A DNA stretch of 9,737 nucleotides from an uncultured Gammaproteobacteria bacterium (GTDB lineage Bacteria > Pseudomonadota > Gammaproteobacteria > Arenicellales > Poriferihabitantaceae), in contig CALIFM010000133.1 of assembly GCA_938021685.1 (NCBI GenBank), positions 1-9,737 on the forward strand, in the 5' to 3' direction. The translations under genes and the position numbers were made by a program. Below, piece by piece: positions 1 to 5,687 of the stretch (position 1 is the first letter of the stretch; every line of letters begins with the position of its first letter). Under the pieces are notes generated by a model. It was not told where the DNA came from, did no database searches, and saw nothing but the letters and a program-made list of their open reading frames with translations.

Positions 1-81
1 TAGAACAAAATAGCTTTTAGTTTTTGTCAGTGCGTAAATTAATTAATCTGTTTTTTTAATCAACTTCACATATACAATCAA

Positions 82-111
82 TTAGAACGTTTATTCTCCT
101 TAAGCTATAGT
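82..111 (+). promoter_or_regulatory. Candidate sigma70-like promoter of the rubrerythrin gene
   Basis: TTAGAA at 82-87 (4 of 6 matches to the -35 consensus) is separated by 18 bp from TATAGT at 106-111 (5 of 6 matches to -10). This places transcription start near 118, about 90 bp before the rubrerythrin ATG and directly at the palindrome at 120-137. The surrounding DNA is very AT-rich, so chance matches are easy. The placement is an inference from consensus matching only. Confidence 0.35.
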
Positions 112-119
112 ACCCTCTA

Positions 120-137
120 ACATAAGACTTCTTATGT
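120..137. promoter_or_regulatory. 18-bp interrupted palindrome, candidate operator
   Basis: ACATAAGA-CT-TCTTATGT is a perfect inverted repeat with 8-bp arms and a 2-bp centre. It sits at the predicted start of transcription of the rubrerythrin gene, where a dimeric repressor would block initiation. It does not match the classic Fur, FNR, OxyR or PerR consensus sequences as I know them, so no regulator is named. Symmetry and position are seen directly; operator function is inferred. Confidence 0.45.
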
Positions 138-199
138 GAGATTCTTACCGTCTAGGCTTTTAAATAATTCGCGCGGTGCGAGTCGCCATTCATTATTTT

Positions 200-203
200 G
201 GAG
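200..203 (+). promoter_or_regulatory. Ribosome binding site that fixes the rubrerythrin start
   Basis: GGAG followed by 7 nt and then ATG at 211. The same reading frame is open upstream back to 136, but that stretch has no comparable site and its encoded residues do not resemble rubrerythrin. The start at 211 is therefore preferred. Confidence 0.75.
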
Positions 204-210
204 AACTAAA

Positions 211-627
211 ATGTCATTAAAAAACTCAAAAACTGAGCAAAACTTGAAGGATGCCTTTGCAGGCGAATCGCAAGCTAATCGCCGTTACTTATACTTCGCT
301 GCGAAGGCGGACGTAGAAGGTTATAACGACGTGGCTACGGTCTTTCGTTCAACTGCTGAAGGTGAAACAGGCCATGCGCATGGACACTTGGAGTATTTGG
401 AAGAGTGCGGTGATCCAGCAACAGGCATGCCATTTGGTGGTAGTTCAGACAATCTGAAAACTGCGATTGCAGGTGAAACCCACGAATATACCGATATGTA
501 TCCGGGTATGGCTAAAACTGCACGTGACGAAGGACATGATGAGATTGCTGATTGGTTTGAAACCTTGGCTAAGGCCGAGCGTTCGCACGCCAACCGTTTT
601 CAAAAAGCATTAGACGAGCTGGACTAA
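211..627 (+). CDS. Short rubrerythrin (diiron protein without rubredoxin domain)
   Basis: A 138-residue ferritin-like diiron protein. Rubrerythrins reduce hydrogen peroxide in the cytoplasm using electrons from a redox partner. The four-helix-bundle iron ligands are visible: E19 in helix 1, E52 and H55 (ExxH), E89 and E92 in the GETHEY segment, and E123 with H126 (second ExxH). Classical rubrerythrins continue into a rubredoxin domain with two CxxC pairs. This protein ends after the bundle and has a single cysteine (C66), so it must take electrons from another protein. The iron-sulfur protein encoded next is an obvious but unproven candidate. The start at 211 is chosen from the GGAG site and from where family similarity begins. 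The gene is first in a rightward group with the Fe-S and DUF3501 genes. The family call is firm; the substrate is inferred from the family. Confidence 0.93.
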   Translation: MSLKNSKTEQNLKDAFAGESQANRRYLYFAAKADVEGYNDVATVFRSTAEGETGHAHGHLEYLEECGDPATGMPFGGSSDNLKTAIAGETHEYTDMYPGMAKTARDEGHDEIADWFETLAKAERSHANRFQKALDELD

Positions 628-629
628 CA

Positions 630-704
630 GCTTGCTTTGGTGGCCTTGTTGGCTGCGGCAATGTTCGCTGCGGCCAGCAAGCACCCCTAACTTTTGTATA
701 TTTT
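630..704 (+). terminator. Imperfect hairpin with T-rich tail after rubrerythrin, possible attenuator
   Basis: GCTTGCT at 630-636 pairs perfectly with AGCAAGC at 676-682. After an asymmetric 5-nt bulge, GGCC at 642-645 can pair with GGCC at 672-675. The loop region holds a direct repeat, GCTGCGGC, at 652-659 and 667-674. The stem begins 3 bp after the rubrerythrin stop and is followed about 8 nt later by a T-rich run (691-705). It may partly terminate transcription, or protect the 3' end of the rubrerythrin message, so that rubrerythrin is made in excess over the downstream proteins. The distance to the T run and the long loop make a strong intrinsic terminator uncertain. Confidence 0.4.
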
Positions 705-740
705 TCCTATCTCTCTTAAGTAAAAAAACTGCGCTGCATC

Positions 741-2063
741 ATGAAAGAAGGTAACTTAGCTGCCCCTACTCGTCATCCACTAGATTGGGAGTCAGATAAC
801 TTTTATGACGAAACCAAATGTTTAGATGAACTGGAGCGTGTATTTGACTTATGCCATGGTTGTCGCCGTTGCGTGAGCTTATGTAATTCCTTTCCTACTT
901 TGTTTGATTTAGTCGACGAATCGACCACTTTTGAAGTGGATGGGGTAGATCGCCAAGACTATTGGAAAGTGGTGGATGAGTGCTACATGTGTGATTTGTG
1001 TTACATGACTAAGTGCCCTTACACCCCTCCGCACGAGTGGAATATCGATTTTCCGCACATTATGCTGCGCGCCAAGGCGATTAAATACAAAAAGGGTGAA
1101 GCGAAAAAGCGTGACAAACTGATTACCAGTACCGATGCTATTGGCAAGTTAGCCAGTATCCCTGTGGTGGTGAATGCAGTGAATGCTGCTAATAGTAATG
1201 GGCTGTTGCGTAAGGGCATGGAGAAGTTGCTTGCGATTGACGCAGATGCCCATCTACCGCCATATAGTTCTAAACATCTGCGTAAAACCAAGATTGAGAA
1301 CACGGCTTCATCAGCGGTTGCTGCTGGCGAAACCAGCGGTAAAGTGGCCATTTTCGCCACTTGCTATGGTAACTATAATGAGCCAGATTTAGGCCATGAT
1401 TTGATTGCCGTATTGCAGCACAACGGTATTGCAGTACAGCTAGTCGACAAAGAGCAGTGCTGCGGCATGCCCAAGTTTGAACTAGGCAACTTGGAGGCTG
1501 TGGCCAAGGCAAAAGAGGCTAACATTCCAGAGTTAGTAAAATGGGTGGATGATGGTTGGGATATCATGGCGCCAGTGCCATCGTGTGCACTGATGTTTCG
1601 CCAAGAGTTGCCGCTGATGTACCCCGATGATGCGGACGTGCAGAAAGTCGCCGCTGCGATGGTCGACCCATTTGAATATTTGATATTACGTTACAAAGCA
1701 GGAGCACTTAATACGGAGTTCAAAAGTCCGCTTGGTAAGGTGCTGCTGCATTCGGCTTGCCATCAACGGGTGCAAAATATCGGCCCGAAGACCAAAGAGG
1801 TGCTGCAGTTGGTGCCGGACACTACAGTACAAACTGCTGATCGTTGTTCGGGACACGACGGCACTTATGCGGTGAAGAGTGAGTCACGTGCAGCCTCAGT
1901 GAAGATTTGCAAGCCCATTGCGCGTAAAATCAAGCCTGGCGAGGTCGATATATACGGCAGTGATTGCGCCATTGCTGGCCACCACATCGAAGACATCTTG
2001 GATGATGACAGCATTGCAATGGCACACCCGATTTCGATGCTGCGCAGCGCCTATGGTATTTGA
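741..2063 (+). CDS. GlpC/heterodisulfide-reductase-type iron-sulfur oxidoreductase (CCG family)
   Basis: A 440-residue predicted cytoplasmic electron-transfer protein. The N-terminal part carries two cysteine sets for [4Fe-4S] clusters: C38, C41, C44, C48 and C81, C84, C87, C92-Pro. The C-terminal part has two cysteine-rich CCG-type modules. The first has C208, C240-C241-G242 and C282. The second has C340, then C369-S370-G371 where CCG is usual, and C409. Such modules bind an unusual cluster or flavin-linked site in heterodisulfide reductases and are shared with GlpC and glycolate oxidase GlcF. No transmembrane helix is evident. No convincing Shine-Dalgarno site precedes the ATG at 741, but family-like sequence begins right there. 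It lies 113 bp after rubrerythrin and 47 bp before the DUF3501 gene, an arrangement that recurs in proteobacteria. It probably passes electrons to or from rubrerythrin; substrate and partners are unknown. Confidence 0.85.
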   Translation: MKEGNLAAPTRHPLDWESDNFYDETKCLDELERVFDLCHGCRRCVSLCNSFPTLFDLVDESTTFEVDGVDRQDYWKVVDECYMCDLCYMTKCPYTPPHEWNIDFPHIMLRAKAIKYKKGEAKKRDKLITSTDAIGKLASIPVVVNAVNAANSNGLLRKGMEKLLAIDADAHLPPYSSKHLRKTKIENTASSAVAAGETSGKVAIFATCYGNYNEPDLGHDLIAVLQHNGIAVQLVDKEQCCGMPKFELGNLEAVAKAKEANIPELVKWVDDGWDIMAPVPSCALMFRQELPLMYPDDADVQKVAAAMVDPFEYLILRYKAGALNTEFKSPLGKVLLHSACHQRVQNIGPKTKEVLQLVPDTTVQTADRCSGHDGTYAVKSESRAASVKICKPIARKIKPGEVDIYGSDCAIAGHHIEDILDDDSIAMAHPISMLRSAYGI

Positions 2064-2110
2064 TAGTTATAGCCTATATCTAACAATTCACACTATTTGA
2101 AAAATTCATT

Positions 2111-2695
2111 ATGCCTTTAGCTAGAGCCGATTTATATTCTTTGGAAGATTATTACGCGATGCGCGGTGATTATCGAAAAAAGGTGATGGCGCACAAAAAA
2201 AATCGTAATTTGCCCGTCGGGCCGAATGCCACACTGTATTTTGAAGATCGTTTGACTATTCAATATCAAATTCAAGAAATGCTACGCATCGAGAAAATTT
2301 TTGATGCTGAGGGTATTGAGGAAGAATTAGAAACTTATAACCCGCTCATTCCCGATGGTCGCAACTGGAAGGCGACATTCATGATCGAGTTTGATGATGA
2401 AAGCGAGCGACGCAAAAAGCTAGCGGAATTCATTGGTATTGAAAAAACCACATGGGTACAAGTGGCTGGCCACGAAAAGGTATTTGCGATTTGTAATGAA
2501 GATCTAGTAGAGCGCGAAACCGAGGAAAAAACCTCGTCAGTACATTTTATGCGCTTTGAGTTGACGGAAGAAATGTGTAAGGATGCCAAAAGTGGCTCGG
2601 CGATTAGTGCGGGCATTGATTTGCCTGCTTACAATCATGCATCGGACCCAATGCCGAGTAATTTTGCTGATTCATTGCGGGCTGATTTAAGCTAA
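2111..2695 (+). CDS. DUF3501 family protein
   Basis: A 194-residue, highly charged cytoplasmic protein with no signal peptide or membrane segment. I recognise the DUF3501 family from conserved stretches such as GPNATLYFEDRLTIQYQIQEM (about residues 37-57), YNPLIPDGRNWKATFMIEFD (about 77-96) and WVQVAGHEKVFAI (about 116-128). The first ends in a run that is nearly invariant in relatives I know. The molecular function is not established. The gene is characteristically found beside rubrerythrin and the CCG-type iron-sulfur protein, as here, suggesting a joint role in oxidative stress or iron-sulfur redox chemistry. It has only two cysteines, so it is unlikely to hold its own Fe-S cluster. The ribosome site is weak, and the 47-bp gap to the previous gene fits co-transcription. 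A bidirectional terminator follows at 2743-2771. Confidence 0.85.
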   Translation: MPLARADLYSLEDYYAMRGDYRKKVMAHKKNRNLPVGPNATLYFEDRLTIQYQIQEMLRIEKIFDAEGIEEELETYNPLIPDGRNWKATFMIEFDDESERRKKLAEFIGIEKTTWVQVAGHEKVFAICNEDLVERETEEKTSSVHFMRFELTEEMCKDAKSGSAISAGIDLPAYNHASDPMPSNFADSLRADLS

Positions 2696-2742
2696 GTTTT
2701 GCTCTGTTGTTCTCTTTGTGTATTCGTTGGTGATCAGGAAAT

Positions 2743-2771
2743 AAAAAAGCCCTAATATATGGGGCTTTTTT
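2743..2771. terminator. Bidirectional intrinsic terminator between convergent genes
   Basis: AAAAAAGCCC at 2743-2752 pairs with GGGCTTTTTT at 2762-2771 around a 9-nt AT-rich loop. It has a GC core with an A run on one side and a T run on the other, so it works in both directions. It closes the rubrerythrin/Fe-S/DUF3501 group (stop at 2695) and, on the minus strand, the protease gene (stop at 2851). Confidence 0.88.
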
Positions 2772-2850
2772 ATTCTGTGCTTTAGCGAGTCGCACCTATA
2801 TGAAGTTGGTGCTGGGAACGGCTAGAGTCCGTATGGAGAATAACATAAAC

Positions 2851-4692
2851 TTAGTTTTGCTCCCCTTGCCCGTAAACTTCATTATGCTCTCCTGGAATGT
2901 AGTTGTTCCAAGTGCCAGACCACGGCTCTTTTCTGATATATAAAACGGGAACAGGAGTGGGGGTAGGTGTGCTGGTAACATTGTCATATACGTACACACG
3001 TGTAGCTGCTGCCATCACTTTGTCAACTGAAGACAGTGGTTCTAGCCAAAACCAACGGCTGATGCTCCAGCTGTTGGCAGCTAGCACCGCACCGGCCACC
3101 AGTGGAGCTGCAAATGAGGTACCCGAGTAAGCATTTCCTTCGGTGTTGCCAACCGCCCAAATATCAACACAAGGGCCACGATTTGAGTAAGGCATAGTGT
3201 AATTTGAAGCATTTATTGCACCAACGGTAATGACTTCCGGCATTCGGGCTGGCGTTTGCAGACAAGCATCTCTAGACTTATTGCCCGCTGAGACAATATA
3301 ACTTAAATCGGTAGCTGCGACTGAGCCACGAATCGCATCTTCTATTGTGCTGATGGTATCATCATCCGCGTAATATTCATCGTCTCCCGTAGATATATAA
3401 TCTTCTAGATCAAGATCAGTTTGCCAACCAAAGCTTATATTCACAACTGAGTTTTTAACATTATGATCAACGATGTATTGCGCGATCCACTCGATAGCCT
3501 GCGCCACCTTAACCGCTTTATGAATACGGCACTCCATAAAACCTACATTTTCAATCGCCGCCGGGTCGTAATTTATATAGATTATGGCGTCGTACGCCAC
3601 TTTCACTGGATGAATCCAAGCACGTTTTGCCACACCAAGTGTATTGCCGGCAAGAATATTGGCCACAGGTTCGCCGTGAACATCGCAAGTGTTACTTGGG
3701 TCGTTTTCTCCGGTCGCATCAAAACCATACTTTATCCGGCTGTACCATCCATCGAGCCCATCTAGGCTACCAATATATTTAAATTCATCACCGCCGCGTG
3801 ACATGCCTGTATCAATAATAAAGGCGTGGTAATGAGGTTCATCATTATTTTGGTCACTTCCCCACCATTGATGGCGAAAAATATTATCTGTCGCATTACC
3901 ACGTTGATCACTATGATCTAACAATCTAAATACATCGCTCCCATCGCCATACTGATAGACGTCGTTGCCAGCCAAGGTAGGGCGGCGGCTCATGTCGCGC
4001 ACGGATTTAACACGGCTGTCTCTAAGTAATTGATTCACTTGGTCTGGTGTCAGCTGCGCGGCAAAGCCTTGCAGAACCAACTTGAAAGTAGAATCAATCT
4101 GCGCGCCAACCGAATCAGCCAGTATATGGGCGTTGCTGTCTAAATCGCGGCCTTCATCTTCAGCTTGCTTGATAAAAGCATCGCTGTATTGAACCATGTG
4201 CGAGCCTTTCCAATCTAATATCGAAAAACTTACATCTAGTACTTCACTATCGGTAGCCAGTTGAAACCGCCCACCCCATGGGGCGCCGGCTAGATAAGTG
4301 AAGTCTTGGGCGTCATCGAGTGTAATAACACGGCCGTTGATACGTGCAGCGGTGCTACGTTGGCTGGGCAAGCGGTAGCGGTTATGGTCAGTTAAATGGG
4401 GTTGGTCGTATAAATACAGATTCGCGGTCGCAACCCGCGTGTTTGGGTCAGCGATGACACGGCTTATTTCATCGGCATCGGCTCGCGCTGAATTTGACGT
4501 GACGGTCAAGTTGTATAACTTAAGCGGCTTACCATCTACTTCGATGACAAAGGCTTGGTCGCTTAACGGTGTTTTGTGCTCATCACCTTGAGCATAGGCG
4601 TTTTGGCCCATAAGTGATGCTATTAACATTAGGCTGGCAGTAAGCGCCATAGTACGGTGGGTGAAACTGAATGATTTTAATAATATAGACAT
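2851..4692 (-). CDS. Secreted subtilisin-family (S8) serine protease precursor
   Basis: A 613-residue exported endopeptidase precursor. Residues 1-35 are a signal peptide with a hydrophobic core and a probable cut after AYA. Residues 40-150 form an unassigned segment. Residues about 165-235 resemble an inhibitor I9 propeptide, with the typical GFAAQLTPDQV and VKSV ending. The peptidase domain follows, with D294 (IIDTG), H339 (VHGEPVA), oxyanion N471 (SAGN) and nucleophile S526 (GTSFAAP). Four cysteines in the domain could form two disulfides, as expected outside the cytoplasm. HGEPVA replaces the usual HGTxVA. The protein ends in a TPTPTPVP linker and a tail of about 30 residues, too short for a normal accessory domain. 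It starts at ATG 4692, 8 nt after AAGGAG. It stands alone, convergent with the DUF3501 gene and behind its own promoter. The family is certain; the substrate is unknown. Confidence 0.93.
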   Translation of the reverse strand: MSILLKSFSFTHRTMALTASLMLIASLMGQNAYAQGDEHKTPLSDQAFVIEVDGKPLKLYNLTVTSNSARADADEISRVIADPNTRVATANLYLYDQPHLTDHNRYRLPSQRSTAARINGRVITLDDAQDFTYLAGAPWGGRFQLATDSEVLDVSFSILDWKGSHMVQYSDAFIKQAEDEGRDLDSNAHILADSVGAQIDSTFKLVLQGFAAQLTPDQVNQLLRDSRVKSVRDMSRRPTLAGNDVYQYGDGSDVFRLLDHSDQRGNATDNIFRHQWWGSDQNNDEPHYHAFIIDTGMSRGGDEFKYIGSLDGLDGWYSRIKYGFDATGENDPSNTCDVHGEPVANILAGNTLGVAKRAWIHPVKVAYDAIIYINYDPAAIENVGFMECRIHKAVKVAQAIEWIAQYIVDHNVKNSVVNISFGWQTDLDLEDYISTGDDEYYADDDTISTIEDAIRGSVAATDLSYIVSAGNKSRDACLQTPARMPEVITVGAINASNYTMPYSNRGPCVDIWAVGNTEGNAYSGTSFAAPLVAGAVLAANSWSISRWFWLEPLSSVDKVMAAATRVYVYDNVTSTPTPTPVPVLYIRKEPWSGTWNNYIPGEHNEVYGQGEQN

Positions 4693-4700
4693 CTATATTG

Positions 4701-4706
4701 CTCCTT
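4701..4706 (-). promoter_or_regulatory. Strong Shine-Dalgarno site of the protease gene
   Basis: Read on the minus strand this is AAGGAG, 8 nt before the ATG at 4692. It is the best ribosome site in the window and fixes the protease start, which also fits the beginning of the signal peptide. Confidence 0.85.
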
Positions 4707-4728
4707 AGTGGTTTATAATTATTTATAA

Positions 4729-4750
4729 TGACCCCTGCTATAGTGGGTCA
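4729..4750. repeat. Inverted repeat in the protease leader
   Basis: TGACCC at 4729-4734 and GGGTCA at 4745-4750 form perfect 6-bp arms around a 10-nt centre. The repeat falls in the predicted 5' untranslated RNA of the protease, between the -10 box and the ribosome site. As DNA it could be an operator; as RNA, a leader hairpin. No T run follows on the minus strand, so it is not an intrinsic terminator. Confidence 0.45.
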
Positions 4751-4766
4751 GGAAAAGTCTTAAATT

Positions 4767-4796
4767 ATCATATATGTTCTTGTTAGGAGATGTCAA
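4767..4796 (-). promoter_or_regulatory. Sigma70-like promoter of the protease gene
   Basis: On the minus strand TTGACA (4796-4791, perfect -35) is separated by 18 bp from TATGAT (4772-4767, 5 of 6 matches to -10). Transcription would begin near 4760, giving a leader of about 68 nt that contains an inverted repeat and the strong ribosome site. This shows the protease can be expressed independently of the upstream leftward genes. It is based on consensus matching only, but this is the best promoter match in the window. Confidence 0.65.
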
Positions 4797-4811
4797 TAAA
4801 GCAAGTTTAGC

Positions 4812-4823
4812 GGTTCGTGAACC
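4812..4823. repeat. Palindrome upstream of the protease promoter
   Basis: GGTTC-GT-GAACC has perfect 5-bp arms and a 2-bp centre. It lies about 15 bp upstream of the protease -35 box and just past the stop of the GFA gene. The position suits an activator site, or a weak hairpin ending the upstream operon, although no T run follows. The regulator is not identifiable. Confidence 0.35.
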
Positions 4824-4833
4824 TGATAGTTTA

Positions 4834-5253
4834 CTAGTAATCTGAGTTATCGGGCGCGTGCAGTAGTGTACTGTCGTATTTGGGTAAATCATCGTGCATT
4901 TCAAGCCACGGCAGTTTACTTTGCCAGTTGACGTGGAAGGTAGGCTTAAAATCATTAGGGTCTTCTAAAGAAGCTGCGTAGAGATGCATGCCTCCTGCAT
5001 AATGATCTGCTTCAAACCCCATTGGCGACCCGCAGCTTGCGCAAAAATATCTGCTAACTCCTTTGGAACTTTCGAATGTTTTCGGGGTATCTCCTAGCCA
5101 TTTGAAATTTTTAAGGGACACGCCTAGCCAAGCCACCACGGGTGCAGCGCAATTGCGGCGGCAATCATCGCAATGGCAATAGCAAGCCCAAGTGATGTCA
5201 CCTTGGAACTCCCAAGTTGTTTTTTTGCACAAGCAATGGCCGCATGTAATCAT
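4834..5253 (-). CDS. GFA/CENP-V-family zinc-binding protein
   Basis: A 139-residue cytoplasmic protein of the family named after glutathione-dependent formaldehyde-activating enzyme (Gfa). The zinc cysteines are all visible: C4, C7 and C9 near the N-terminus, C26-H-C28-xx-C31 in the middle, and C71-xx-C74-G. Usual family features follow, such as the segment GGMHLYAASLEDP. Family members are abundant, and very few have a proven activity. The original report of S-hydroxymethylglutathione formation does not establish a function for this protein. It starts at ATG 5253, 20 bp after the stop of the preceding leftward gene, with no good ribosome site, so it may depend on translation from upstream. 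It is probably the last gene of the queG transcript. Domain assignment is strong; function is open. Confidence 0.88.
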   Translation of the reverse strand: MITCGHCLCKKTTWEFQGDITWACYCHCDDCRRNCAAPVVAWLGVSLKNFKWLGDTPKTFESSKGVSRYFCASCGSPMGFEADHYAGGMHLYAASLEDPNDFKPTFHVNWQSKLPWLEMHDDLPKYDSTLLHAPDNSDY

Positions 5254-5273
5254 AATGATGTCGTGATGGTTTG

Positions 5274-5687
5274 TTAGGATTTTGTCAATGGTAATACTTT
5301 AGACCGTACTGGCGGCGGGGTGTTGAGTGTTGGCTGCTCAAGCTTAAAATACGCAACGGTTAATTCTCCGATCTGATCAATTAAGGCAATTTGGTCAACA
5401 TCACCGCGCTTGTCTAGTAAGTCACCGCGAATCGCTCCAAGTGCGTCTAGCACTGTATATGCCTCGATGGGTTGGCGGATATTTTGCAGTTGGTGCGCCG
5501 CGTAAACTTCAAACAGTACTTGGCGCGTAAGACTGTAATGAATGGCGTTGGGGTCGAGAAGCTCGTCCAGTTGCTTGGCATCGGCATTGAGTGGAAACCG
5601 ATGCCCACCCAATTGCTGCGCGACAGTCGTGCAGTAATGCACGAACGTAGATAGTTCAGGTGAGCTGGGAGTTGATGATTTGCTCAT
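5274..5687 (-). CDS. Unrecognised 137-residue protein translationally coupled to queG
   Basis: I do not recognise this protein. It has a Ser/Pro-rich N-terminus (residues 1-12), then mostly helical-looking sequence with regularly spaced Leu/Ile (about 35-115), and a Pro-containing tail (TPPP near 126). It has one cysteine (C19), no signal peptide, no membrane segment and no obvious catalytic motif, so it is probably a small soluble cytoplasmic protein. Its ATG overlaps the queG stop by 4 bp (ATGA), which implies translational coupling and favours a real gene over a chance reading frame. The GFA gene starts 20 bp downstream. A link to queuosine synthesis is possible from position alone, but operon partners in this neighbourhood are often unrelated. 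Confidence 0.75.
   Translation of the reverse strand: MSKSSTPSSPELSTFVHYCTTVAQQLGGHRFPLNADAKQLDELLDPNAIHYSLTRQVLFEVYAAHQLQNIRQPIEAYTVLDALGAIRGDLLDKRGDVDQIALIDQIGELTVAYFKLEQPTLNTPPPVRSKVLPLTKS

Noticed and set aside
136..210. 25-residue N-terminal extension of the rubrerythrin frame starting at ATG 136
   Set aside because: It overlaps the palindrome and leader, does not resemble rubrerythrin and has no ribosome site, while ATG 211 has GGAG at proper spacing.
1019..1360. 113-codon minus-strand open frame inside the Fe-S protein gene
   Set aside because: It is antisense to the conserved iron-sulfur protein and its apparent hydrophobic stretch is a by-product of the opposite strand's codons.
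178..2793. 9-bp GCGAGTCGC occurring at 178-186 and again at 2785-2793
   Set aside because: Too short to be meaningful in nearly 10 kb and the contexts differ; no matching flanks that would suggest a mobile-element duplication or attachment site.
2796..2999. Minus-strand frame beside the protease 3' end as a frameshifted C-terminal domain
   Set aside because: Its residues resemble no domain and it simply runs past the real stop; no evidence of a frameshift in the protease.
3463..3765. 100-codon open frame on the plus strand inside the protease gene
   Set aside because: It lies wholly antisense to conserved protease codons including the region around H339, has no ribosome site and no recognisable protein features.
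4719..4955. 78-codon minus-strand frame overlapping the end of the GFA gene and the protease promoter
   Set aside because: It runs out of frame through GFA codons and across the promoter and inverted repeats; no family features.
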